Source: a bacterium
GTDB lineage: Bacteria; NPL-UPA2; JAUVJM01
Assembly (NCBI GenBank): GCA_030596585.1
Contig: JAUVJM010000028.1
Coordinates: 1 to 13,132 of the forward strand
Length of the DNA: 13,132 bases
Direction of reading: 5' to 3'
Under the pieces are notes generated by a model. That model made no database searches and was not told where the DNA came from. It worked only from the letters and a program-made list of their open reading frames with translations. A program made the position numbers and the translations under genes. Below, in pieces: positions 1 to 6,538 of the stretch (position 1 is the stretch's first letter; every line of letters starts with the position of its first letter).

Positions 1-1169
1 TGAATATATTCTCAGCTTGTGGACTAATCTTCATACTTGCTTTGGGAGCATCCAAGCTGCTGGGACGGATAAAATTCCCGGCAGTAACTTCTTATCTCCT
101 GCTTGGTATCCTTATCGGTCCCTACGGATTAAACCTGATTTCCAAGAATCTGGTCAATGCGACAGACTCTATTGGCTATTTTGTGTTGGGACTGGTGGCT
201 TTCTCCCTGGGACAGAACTTCCTCTGGAGAGAGTTGAAGCACGTTGGGAAAACAGTCATCAGTATCTCCTGTTTCGCAGCGCTCGGAGCCATAGCGCTGG
301 TTACCCTGGGGCTTCTACTTATAAAACGCCCGGTTTCTGAAGCAATAGTTTTAGGGGGAATAGCCGCCGCGACCGCGCCGATGGCTACAATTATGATTGT
401 CAGAGAATACCACGCCAAAGGACCCTTTACCAGAATGCTGCTGGGGATAGTAGCGATTGACGACGCATGGGGAATAATTGCTTTTGCGGGTGCCATGGTC
501 GTTGCAAAACTCATAAGCGTTCCAGCAGCAGAAAACGTTTTTGCCAGCGCAATGATTGGAACAGGAAAGGAAATAACAGGGGCGCTGGTCTTAGGGACAA
601 TACTGGGCAGTTTACTATCTATGCTCTCGCGTTACTCCAAAATTCAGATGGACTCGTTCATATTCTCAATAGGTTTCATCCTGATTAACACGGGAACGAG
701 TCTAAAGCTGGGGATTTCCCCTCTTCTGGCGAACATGGCTATGGGCGTGGCAGTGGTAAACCTGACCAAGAGACACATTTTCTTTGATGTCTTGAAAAGA
801 ATAGACTGGCCCTTTTACCTTCTTTTCTTCGTGCTGTGCGGAGCATCCCTCCAGATACCGTTCCTGAGAAAGTTAGGCGTGATAGGAACAGTCTACGTGG
901 CTGCGAGAACACTCGGCAAGTATGGAGGAGCCTATCTCGGGGGACAAATTGTGCATGCGGAAGAAAGAATAAAGAAATACCTCGGCCTGGGCCTTATTCC
1001 GCAAGCGGGGGTAGCTCTGGGGTTAGCCATCGTGGCAAAGACGGAACTTCCCCATTGTGGTGATTTGATCTTCACTACCACCGTAGCTACAACAATAGTG
1101 TTTGAGTCAATCGGTCCGTTCTGCACGAAGTTCGCCATTACAAAAGCGGGAGAAGTTAGGTCTCGTTAA
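1..1169 (+). CDS. Cation:proton antiporter, CPA2/Na_H_exchanger type (5' end at or beyond window edge)
   Basis: This is a polytopic membrane protein of the monovalent cation:proton antiporter family (PF00999-like), exchanging Na+ or K+ for H+ across the inner membrane. The frame is open to the left edge. The codon straddling the edge ends in TG and is followed by a normal family N-terminus (N-I-F-S-A-C-G...), so the true start may be one base outside; counting from there gives about 389 residues. An internal TTG at 42 is a less likely start. The protein is almost wholly hydrophobic with roughly 11-13 helices. Counting from the TTG at 42, the segment A-T-A-P-M-A-T (110-116) precedes a helix carrying the tandem Asp pair D140-D141, the ion-binding DD motif of electrogenic antiporters. 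No TrkA_N or other cytosolic tail is present; the protein ends soon after the last helix. It lies 25 bp before the PII-like gene and is probably co-transcribed with it. The substrate ion is not determinable. Confidence 0.88.
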   Translation, partial: NIFSACGLIFILALGASKLLGRIKFPAVTSYLLLGILIGPYGLNLISKNLVNATDSIGYFVLGLVAFSLGQNFLWRELKHVGKTVISISCFAALGAIALVTLGLLLIKRPVSEAIVLGGIAAATAPMATIMIVREYHAKGPFTRMLLGIVAIDDAWGIIAFAGAMVVAKLISVPAAENVFASAMIGTGKEITGALVLGTILGSLLSMLSRYSKIQMDSFIFSIGFILINTGTSLKLGISPLLANMAMGVAVVNLTKRHIFFDVLKRIDWPFYLLFFVLCGASLQIPFLRKLGVIGTVYVAARTLGKYGGAYLGGQIVHAEERIKKYLGLGLIPQAGVALGLAIVAKTELPHCGDLIFTTTVATTIVFESIGPFCTKFAITKAGEVRSR

Positions 1170-1194
1170 AGAGTAAGACACAGAGGAGAATAAC

Positions 1195-1539
1195 ATGAAG
1201 CTTCTTGTGATTGTGCTCAACAAGGAGAATTTCCTGGACGATATCCTCTCAGGTCTTGTCGAACTGGGAGTCATGGGAGCAACAGTCATAGAATCAACCC
1301 GGATGAGTGAAATTCTCGTACGTGAGATACCGATTTTCGCCGGACTCAGGCAGATGAGAAGAGAAGGCAGAGCCTACAATCGTGTGATAATTGCTCCCGT
1401 CGAGAAAAAAGAGACACTCAGGGAACTGTTAAAGGTTCTTAAAGAGATGGATATCGATTTCACCAGTCCTGAAACAGGATTTCTCTTCACCATCCCCATT
1501 GAAGACTTCAGCGGCGGGATGGAAGATTTTGAATTTTAG
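1195..1539 (+). CDS. Small PII-like / CutA-fold-like protein next to the antiporter
   Basis: A 114-residue cytosolic protein. It starts with a beta strand (M-K-L-L-V-I-V-L), then a helix (residues 11-23), the V-M-G-A-T-V-I-E strand, and a longer polar stretch around 37-62 where PII proteins carry the T-loop. A second strand-helix-strand follows (R-V-I-I-A-P-V; 73-88). This alternation is the ferredoxin-like fold of PII and PII-like proteins, which bind nucleotides or other small effectors as trimers and regulate transporters or enzymes. I do not see the canonical PII T-loop signature or the TG-x-IG-x-GKIF B-loop, so it is not GlnB/GlnK. A good ribosome binding site (AGAGGAG) sits about 8 bp before the ATG. 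Its position directly behind the antiporter suggests it regulates that transporter, in the way PII-like proteins pair with transporters elsewhere; this is inference. The C-terminus is acidic (E-D-F-S-G-G-M-E-D-F-E-F). Confidence 0.72.
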   Translation: MKLLVIVLNKENFLDDILSGLVELGVMGATVIESTRMSEILVREIPIFAGLRQMRREGRAYNRVIIAPVEKKETLRELLKVLKEMDIDFTSPETGFLFTIPIEDFSGGMEDFEF

Positions 1540-1627
1540 GGTTGGCAAGCCAACTCCCGCGCGCAGGGGCCGCAGAAGCCGACCTGCCCGCCCGAACGAA
1601 GCTTGCCCAAACGTAGTGAGGTGCAAA
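1540..1627. repeat. GC-rich spacer with palindrome, repeat-like
   Basis: The 88-bp gap between the PII-like gene and the amidase gene contains the perfect palindrome GTTGGCAAGCCAAC (1541-1554) and C/G-rich repeat-like sequence with GAACGAAGC and AACGTAGTGAG. No T-tract follows the palindrome, so it is not a classical terminator. Its X-AA-X' architecture resembles the 16-bp palindromes at 2802, 12094 and 12116. Confidence 0.4.
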
Positions 1628-2395
1628 TTGAAATCTTCACGCAGAGTCCACGTTATAGCAGCAACCATCTTCGTAATCGCTAACATATGGTTCCTCTTGA
1701 TAGGTTCCCACAGCCTGGCAACCGTGGACGGAGTTTACCACCGTGTTCGGAAAGGGGAAACCGTATGGCAGATCAGCCGCGCCTACCGTGTAGATATGAA
1801 GGCAATCAGAAAAGCAAATCGTCTTCCGTCCTCAATGAGAATCAGGGCAGGACAGTACCTATTTATACCCAAAGCCGAAAAGGTCATCAGGATTGAATCC
1901 CAGGACTCACAGATGAGATATATCCTGCGCTATGGGACTTCCAAACGCTGGAAGTATATCGTAGTTCACCACAGCGCAACCGAGAAAGGAAGCAAAAGCG
2001 TGTTTGACAGGAACCACCGCAATGAACGGCATTTCCGCCATGGTCTGGGATACCACTTTGTCATATGTAACGGAACGTGCGGGAAAAAAGACGGACAGAT
2101 TGAAATCAGCCAACGCTGGTGGAAACAACTGAATGGGGCACATTGCAAAGCCGGTAACGGCAACAAGGTCGGAATTGGAATATGCGTTGTAGGCAACTTC
2201 AACAACACAAGACCTTCGCGGAGGCAAATTGATTCACTCGTTCGCCTGGTAACCCACCTGTGCTACGAATATGATATTCCCGTAGAAAACGTCAGGGGTC
2301 ATGGGGAAATGCCAGGCGCATCTACGGAATGCCCCGGCAAAAACTTCCCGATGCATAAGTTCAAAGAAGCTCTCCGGGAACGAGGCTGCAGATAA
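1628..2395 (+). CDS. Membrane-anchored LysM-containing N-acetylmuramoyl-L-alanine amidase (amidase_2)
   Basis: A peptidoglycan hydrolase cleaving the bond between N-acetylmuramic acid and L-alanine of the stem peptide, acting in the periplasm. I chose the TTG at 1628 (255 residues) because GAGGTG lies 4 bp upstream and the protein then starts with a short basic stretch and a hydrophobic helix (about 8-27), a signal anchor. The frame stays open to 1499, but that extension overlaps the previous gene and is low-complexity Arg/Pro/Ala. A LysM domain covers about 37-81 (Y-H-R-V-R-K-G-E-T-V-W-Q-I-S ... G-Q-Y-L-F-I-P). The amidase_2/PGRP-like domain covers about 108-245, with V-V-H-H-S (H114 or H115), H225 and C235 in T-E-C-P-G-K-N-F as likely zinc ligands, and Y142 in G-Y-H-F as a probable catalytic residue. 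A palindromic repeat begins 4 bp after the stop. A GTG at 1616 is an alternative start. Confidence 0.9.
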   Translation: MKSSRRVHVIAATIFVIANIWFLLIGSHSLATVDGVYHRVRKGETVWQISRAYRVDMKAIRKANRLPSSMRIRAGQYLFIPKAEKVIRIESQDSQMRYILRYGTSKRWKYIVVHHSATEKGSKSVFDRNHRNERHFRHGLGYHFVICNGTCGKKDGQIEISQRWWKQLNGAHCKAGNGNKVGIGICVVGNFNNTRPSRRQIDSLVRLVTHLCYEYDIPVENVRGHGEMPGASTECPGKNFPMHKFKEALRERGCR

Positions 2396-2398
2396 CCC

Positions 2399-2473
2399 CG
2401 TAATGCCTCAGTCTCGGGTGGGGGATCGCAATAGCAAATGCAATGTGTCCCCGCCTGTAACTGAGGCATTACG
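2399..2473. repeat. 75-bp imperfect palindromic element (MITE/REP-like)
   Basis: A 14-bp perfect inverted repeat, CGTAATGCCTCAGT (2399-2412) and ACTGAGGCATTACG (2460-2473), bounds the element. Complementarity continues imperfectly inward (CGGGTGGGG against CCCCGCCTG), so the whole forms one long hairpin. It starts 4 bp after the amidase stop. A run of seven T begins at 2484, ten bases past the stem, so it may act as a weak terminator, but the form is more like a mobile palindromic repeat. Confidence 0.6.
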
Positions 2474-2491
2474 AGAATTTCAATTTTTTTG

Positions 2492-2520
2492 TTGCCATTG
2501 ACGCGCATGGGTGCTACAAT
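2492..2520 (+). promoter_or_regulatory. Sigma70-type promoter for the nusA operon, extended -10
   Basis: TTGCCA (2492-2497) and TACAAT (2515-2520) are separated by exactly 17 bp, and the -10 box is preceded by TGC, giving an extended -10 (TGnTACAAT). Transcription would begin around 2526-2528. It is the best promoter visible upstream of nusA, 334 bp before its ATG, and an AT-rich stretch (2474-2490) lies just upstream. Confidence 0.65.
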
Positions 2521-2535
2521 TCATCAAGGGTGAGG

Positions 2536-2561
2536 GAGTGGGTAAATGCCCACTCTTTTTT
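2536..2561 (+). terminator. Promoter-proximal intrinsic terminator (attenuator) in the nusA leader
   Basis: A perfect 7-bp stem, GAGTGGG (2536-2542) and CCCACTC (2549-2555), with a 6-base loop is followed at once by six T (2556-2561). It starts only about 10 nt after the predicted transcription start, so RNA ending here would be about 35 nt long. A terminator placed between promoter and operon implies attenuation: nusA-infB would depend on read-through. NusA itself promotes pausing and termination, so autoregulation is plausible, but this is inference. Confidence 0.7.
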
Positions 2562-2562
2562 G

Positions 2563-2717
2563 GTAAATATTCGGTGAGCTGAGTAAACCTTTACTGTTTG
2601 AGTTTGTCGAGAAATCATCTTCTCGATGCGCTTTCGCTTACTCGAAGAATAAACAGTTTAGTGTTCGAGCTTGTCGAGAATTAAGCATCTATGACACACG
2701 GTTCACTGAATATATAC
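2563..2717. repeat. 155-bp MITE-like element with terminal inverted repeats
   Basis: GTAAATATTCGGTGAGC (2563-2579) and GTTCACTGAATATATAC (2701-2717) are inverted copies matching at 14 of 17 positions. Inside are a second inverted repeat (ACTGTTT at 2593-2599 with AAACAGT at 2651-2657), a 7-bp hairpin (TCGAGAA at 2607-2613 with TTCTCGA at 2620-2626), and two direct copies of a TTYGAGYTTGTCGAGAA-like motif (about 2598-2613 and 2664-2680). There is no open reading frame. A copy of the terminal sequence occurs at 9684-9700. Confidence 0.6.
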
Positions 2718-2830
2718 CCATTAGGCTACTATAAATGGCAAGTTGAATTGTAGTTGCAGACTTGCCCGCCAGTGTTTTGTGGAAGGGCTTGCTCTGCTAA
2801 GGCAAAGTAAACTTTGCAGCTGCACTAGAT
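2718..2830. repeat. Modular palindromic repeat, copy 1 (inverted relative to 12050-12166)
   Basis: It contains the palindrome GCAAAGTAAACTTTGC (2802-2817), preceded by GCTTGCTCTGC (2787-2797). The same two modules occur in reverse orientation at 12094-12131. The match continues in part outward, with CCATTAGGC near 2719 against the complement of GGCTTAATGG near 12148. It ends about 25 bp before the nusA start and occupies part of the place where rimP usually lies. I find no credible coding sequence in it. Confidence 0.55.
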
Positions 2831-2853
2831 TTCCAGGCACAGTGAGGCGTATC

Positions 2854-4077
2854 ATGAACTCAGAACTGCTAACAGTAATCGACAATCTCGAAAGGGAAAA
2901 AGGTATTGATAAGGAGGTCCTGATACTGGCAGTGGAAGCGGCACTTGCGTCTGCTTCCAGGAAACAGCTCGGCCACTATTCAGGACTGACCTTCTCAGTC
3001 AACCGCGAGACGGGAGAGATTCGCGCTTTCGCCGTCAAACTGGTGACGGAGGAAGTCTCCGACCCATCAAAAGAAATAGGCATGGATGAAGCAAGGGAAA
3101 TCAACAGCGACCTCAATGTCGGGGACGAATGCCACGTGGAAATTCCGCCGAAAAGTTTTGGCAGAATTGCGGCACAAACAGCAAGACAGGTAGTTATCCA
3201 AAAAATTCGCGAGGCGGAAAGGGAAGTGATTTACAAGGAGTTTGAGGGTAAGCAAGGAGACACCGTGAACGGAACGGTCCGCCGCTTCGAGCAGGGAAAC
3301 GTGATTCTTGACCTGGGCAAAACGGAAGCAGTCCTGCCCTCAAGAGAGCGGGTGCCGGGGGAAGAATTCCAGATCGGGTTCCGACTGCGTGGATACATAC
3401 TCGAGGTAAACAAAGGAGACACCCCTGCACAAATAGTCGTCTCCAGAACCCATCCGGGGCTCGTACGAAAACTCTTTGAACTGGAGGTACCTGAAGTCTA
3501 CGAAGGAACTATAGAAATCAAGGCAGTAGCCCGGGAACCGGGAGAGCGGACAAAGGTAGCTGTTGACTCCCTCGTGGAGAATGTCGACCCCGTAGGCGCA
3601 TGTGTCGGCATGAGAGGCTCGAGGATAAAAAACATTGTCAGGGAACTGCGCGAGGAAAAAGTTGACATTGTTCCGTGGGATAAAGACGCTCCTGCGTTTA
3701 TAACCAATGCTTTGAGTCCGGCAAAGGTGCTGGCGGTTAAAATAAACGAAAAAGACAATACTGCTGATGTAACTGTCGGAGATGACCAGCTTTCGCTGGC
3801 TATCGGCAAAAAGGGACAGAATGTCCGGCTTGCGGCAAGACTGACCGGCTGGAAAATAAACGTGCGAACGGGGGCACAGCTTAGAGCAGGAGAGTCAGCT
3901 AAGGAATTACAGAATCTGCCCGGTGTCGGAATGAAACTGGCGTGGGACCTGGTTCAGGCAGGTTTTAACAGCGTGCCGGGACTGGCAAGCGCAGATGTCG
4001 AAAGCCTGATGGGAGTACCCGGCGTAGGAAAGAAAACAGCAGAAAAACTTTTGAAAGTTGCAAAGGAAGCAGAATAA
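2854..4077 (+). CDS. nusA: Transcription termination/antitermination factor NusA
   Basis: NusA binds RNA polymerase and nascent RNA and controls pausing, termination and antitermination. The ATG at 2854 is chosen (407 residues) because GAGG lies 6 bp upstream and the protein then begins with the family N-terminus M-N-S-E-L-L. The frame is open back to 2743, but that part is repeat-derived and Cys-rich. Domains: N-terminal polymerase-binding domain 1-130, S1 domain about 133-198, KH1 about 200-277 with G-M-R-G-S-R-I (252-258), KH2 about 290-345 with A-I-G-K-K-G-Q-N-V (316-324), and a C-terminal helix-hairpin-helix region 353-405 with the paired motifs L-P-G-V-G and V-P-G-V-G. The length suits NusA lacking the two acidic repeats of enterobacteria. 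The stop overlaps the infB start (TAATG). No rimP precedes it. Expression is probably governed by the leader terminator at 2536-2561. Confidence 0.97.
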   Translation: MNSELLTVIDNLEREKGIDKEVLILAVEAALASASRKQLGHYSGLTFSVNRETGEIRAFAVKLVTEEVSDPSKEIGMDEAREINSDLNVGDECHVEIPPKSFGRIAAQTARQVVIQKIREAEREVIYKEFEGKQGDTVNGTVRRFEQGNVILDLGKTEAVLPSRERVPGEEFQIGFRLRGYILEVNKGDTPAQIVVSRTHPGLVRKLFELEVPEVYEGTIEIKAVAREPGERTKVAVDSLVENVDPVGACVGMRGSRIKNIVRELREEKVDIVPWDKDAPAFITNALSPAKVLAVKINEKDNTADVTVGDDQLSLAIGKKGQNVRLAARLTGWKINVRTGAQLRAGESAKELQNLPGVGMKLAWDLVQAGFNSVPGLASADVESLMGVPGVGKKTAEKLLKVAKEAE

Positions 4078-5996
4078 TGACGGCCAAACTTAGAGTATAC
4101 GAACTGGCAAAAGAACTGGGGCTTGGAAGCAAAGAGCTTATCCTGGAACTGGAGAAACTCGGTGTCGAAGTCCGCAGCCACATGAGCAGTATTGATGAAG
4201 ATACTGCAAAACTTGCCCGCGACAGTCTCAAGGCAGACAAAGAAGAAAAGAAAGAACAGGAGAAAATCCGCGTTACAGAAGGTCTGACGATAGGACAACT
4301 ATCCGAAAAAATCGGTGTCAAACCAAATGAACTAATCAAGAAATTGATGCAGCAGAATATCTTTGCATCCCTGAATGAAAAGCTGCAAAGAAGTGCTCTG
4401 GAGGCTGCTTCGAAGAAATTTGGCTTTGAGATAGTAGCGCCTACACGTCAGGAACGAAAGCCTCCACCCAAGAAAGCAGAAAAGAAAGAAGAAGTTGGTA
4501 AATTCCCTGCACGTCCGCCAATAGTAACAGTCATGGGCCATGTGAATCACGGGAAGACTTCCCTGCTTGATGCCATCAGGAATACAGCCGTGACCAAGGG
4601 GGAAAAAGGAGGAATTACCCAGCACATCGGCGCCTGCAGTGTCCGGGTCAAGAATGGAGAAGTGGTATTCCTGGATACCCCCGGGCATGAAGCTTTCACC
4701 TCAATGAGAGCACGCGGAGCCCAGGTTACAGACATCGTGGTGCTTGTCGTAGCCGCAGACGACGGCGTTATGCCGCAGACACTGGAAGCAATTGACCATG
4801 CCAAGGCAGCAGGCGTTCCCATCGTGGTGGTAGTGAATAAGATTGACAAAGCGGGTGCCGACCCCAACCACATAAAGCGGCAGCTGCAGGAACACGATGT
4901 GGTCGTTGAAGAATTCGGGGGGGGAACAATATGCCTGAACGTTTCAGCAACCAAAAAGCAGGGGCTGGACGAATTACTCGAAATGCTTCTTCTGGAAGCA
5001 GAAATGCTCGAGCTGAAAGCCAACCCGGAAGGACGCGCAGCAGGCACCATCATCGAGGCAAAACTCGATAGACAGAAAGGTCCGGTAGCCACGGTTCTGG
5101 TCCACAAAGGGAAACTCAAAATCGGAGATTTCTTCGTCGCAGGAACCTTTGAGGGAAAGGTTCGAGCAATGATTGATGACCACGGCAAAAGAGTAGAACA
5201 GGCTACTCCCTCCACACCGGTGGAAGTGCTCGGATTCACCGGTGTCCCCAACGCAGGCGACGATTTCCAGGCTTTCAAGGCAGAGAAAAAAGCGCGGGAA
5301 ATCGCCATGGAAAGAGCGCTTCAGAAACGGGAAGAAGACCTGCGCCGCGCTCATCATATCACATTGAACGAACTGTTCGAGCAGATAGATACAGGAGAAC
5401 TCAAGGAACTCAAGATTATCGTTAAAGGAGATGTGCAAGGCTCCGTTGAAGCATTAGTTCAATCCCTGGAAGGCCTCGGGGATGAGGTAAAAGTCAGCGT
5501 AATACACGCCGGAGTTGGAGAAATAAACGAATCCGACGTGATGCTCGCATCAGCTTCCGATGCCATTGTCATAGGGTTCCACGTAGGACAGGGCGAAAAA
5601 GCAAAACGGCTGGGCAAGGAAGAGAATGTGGACATCCGGACATATCACGTAATCTACGACATCATCACTGACATCTCGAAAGCTCTCGAGGGATTACTTG
5701 AACCGGAAATAGTCGAAACTGGAGTGGGCAAAGCAGAAGTGCGTCAGGTCTTTGACACTTCCAAGGGAATAATCGCCGGTTCCTACGTCATAGAAGGTAA
5801 AATTTTCAGGAATTATCAAGCAAAGCTCATCAGAGAAAACAAGGAAATCCACAGAGGTAAAATCTCTTCAATCAGACGCTTTAAAGAGAACGTGAATGAA
5901 GTAGAGACAGGTTTTGAGTGCGGAATTTCGCTGGCAGGCTTTGATGATCTCCAGGAAGGGGACATCATAGAAGTATTCAAGATGGAAGAAAAATAG
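4077..5996 (+). CDS. infB: Translation initiation factor IF-2
   Basis: A GTPase of 639 residues that places initiator fMet-tRNA on the 30S subunit and promotes 50S joining. The start is the ATG overlapping the nusA stop by one base, which implies translational coupling; AAGGA lies upstream inside nusA. Two IF2_N-type modules occupy about 4-50 and 64-118, joined by Lys/Glu-rich linkers (51-63 and 123-142). The GTPase domain shows G1 G-H-V-N-H-G-K-T (154-161), G2 region G-G-I-T-Q-H-I-G (178-185), G3 D-T-P-G-H-E (200-205), G4 N-K-I-D (254-257) and G5 S-A-T-K-K-Q (290-295). The C-terminal half carries the usual domain II, domain III and fMet-tRNA-binding parts. The G1 box reads GHVN rather than the common GHVD. 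It is shorter than the 890-residue E. coli protein, as in many bacteria with a reduced N-terminus. Confidence 0.98.
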   Translation: MTAKLRVYELAKELGLGSKELILELEKLGVEVRSHMSSIDEDTAKLARDSLKADKEEKKEQEKIRVTEGLTIGQLSEKIGVKPNELIKKLMQQNIFASLNEKLQRSALEAASKKFGFEIVAPTRQERKPPPKKAEKKEEVGKFPARPPIVTVMGHVNHGKTSLLDAIRNTAVTKGEKGGITQHIGACSVRVKNGEVVFLDTPGHEAFTSMRARGAQVTDIVVLVVAADDGVMPQTLEAIDHAKAAGVPIVVVVNKIDKAGADPNHIKRQLQEHDVVVEEFGGGTICLNVSATKKQGLDELLEMLLLEAEMLELKANPEGRAAGTIIEAKLDRQKGPVATVLVHKGKLKIGDFFVAGTFEGKVRAMIDDHGKRVEQATPSTPVEVLGFTGVPNAGDDFQAFKAEKKAREIAMERALQKREEDLRRAHHITLNELFEQIDTGELKELKIIVKGDVQGSVEALVQSLEGLGDEVKVSVIHAGVGEINESDVMLASASDAIVIGFHVGQGEKAKRLGKEENVDIRTYHVIYDIITDISKALEGLLEPEIVETGVGKAEVRQVFDTSKGIIAGSYVIEGKIFRNYQAKLIRENKEIHRGKISSIRRFKENVNEVETGFECGISLAGFDDLQEGDIIEVFKMEEK

Positions 5997-6061
5997 TAAC
6001 TACTCAAGAGTCAGAATAAAAAAGATAAAAGACCGGATTGGTCGCAAAGCGGCACAAGTAG

Positions 6062-6081
6062 GGGACGGGCATGCCCGTCCC
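6062..6081. repeat. 20-bp perfect palindrome in the infB-rbfA spacer
   Basis: GGGACGGGCATGCCCGTCCC is its own reverse complement. It lies in a 167-bp spacer inside an otherwise compact operon, with further loose inverted repeats around it: ACTCAAGAGTCAGA near 6003 against TCTGACTTC..CTGAGT near 6100-6120, and GTTGTTACG at 6119 against CGAACAAC at 6144. No T-tract follows. It looks like a palindromic repeat inserted in the operon, or an RNA-processing or stabilising hairpin. Confidence 0.6.
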
Positions 6082-6163
6082 GTGATCAGAATATACCCTC
6101 TGACTTCTGGATACCTGAGTTGTTACGAAAGCTTTGCGAGATACGAACAACGGGCGACGAGAG

Positions 6164-6538
6164 ATGAGTTCAAGACGGGCAAAACGGGTAGCCGAGCTGA
6201 TGAAGGAGGAAATAAGCACCCTCATCCAGAGAGACCTCAGGAACCCAAACATCGGTTTGGTGACCATAACGGAAGTGAGGCTAACCGATGACCTCAGCTA
6301 CGCGCGTGTGTTCGTAAGCGTGTACGGCGAGAACGAGAAAACTTCTCGAAGCCTGAAGGGATTGAGAAAAGCCAGCGGGTTCATCAGAAGCGAACTCAGC
6401 AAACGAATAAGACTTCGCCATTTTCCGGAGATAAAGTTTTTCTGGGACAGCTCTATTGAACAGGGAGCAAAGATAACAAAACTTCTGGAGAAGATAGAGC
6501 ATGAAAGAAAAAACGAACGACCGATCCAGAATAATTGA
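6164..6538 (+). CDS. rbfA: 30S ribosome-binding factor RbfA
   Basis: A small KH-like protein of 124 residues needed for late maturation of the 30S subunit and 5' processing of 16S rRNA. The ATG at 6164 gives the family N-terminus M-S-S-R-R-A-K-R-V-A-E-L. An upstream TTG at 6134 would add ten unrelated residues. Recognisable motifs are I-Q-R-D-L-R-N-P-N-I-G-L-V-T-I-T, the strand S-Y-A-R-V-F-V-S-V, and the C-terminal P-E-I-K-F-F-W-D-S-S-I-E-Q-G. The ribosome binding site is weak (purine-rich GACGAGAG directly before the ATG). It overlaps the next gene by 38 bp. Its place after infB is the conserved bacterial order. Confidence 0.95.
   Translation: MSSRRAKRVAELMKEEISTLIQRDLRNPNIGLVTITEVRLTDDLSYARVFVSVYGENEKTSRSLKGLRKASGFIRSELSKRIRLRHFPEIKFFWDSSIEQGAKITKLLEKIEHERKNERPIQNN

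Noticed and set aside
1499..1627. Longer amidase start at 1499
   Set aside because: It would overlap the PII-like gene by 41 bp and add Arg/Pro/Ala-rich residues ahead of a normal signal anchor.
2743..2853. N-terminal extension of NusA, or a rimP remnant
   Set aside because: The translation is Cys-rich and comes from a palindromic repeat; no RimP motif is present in any frame.
4547..5308. 253-residue open frame on the minus strand
   Set aside because: Antisense shadow of the infB GTPase region; Ser/Thr-rich composition and no motif.
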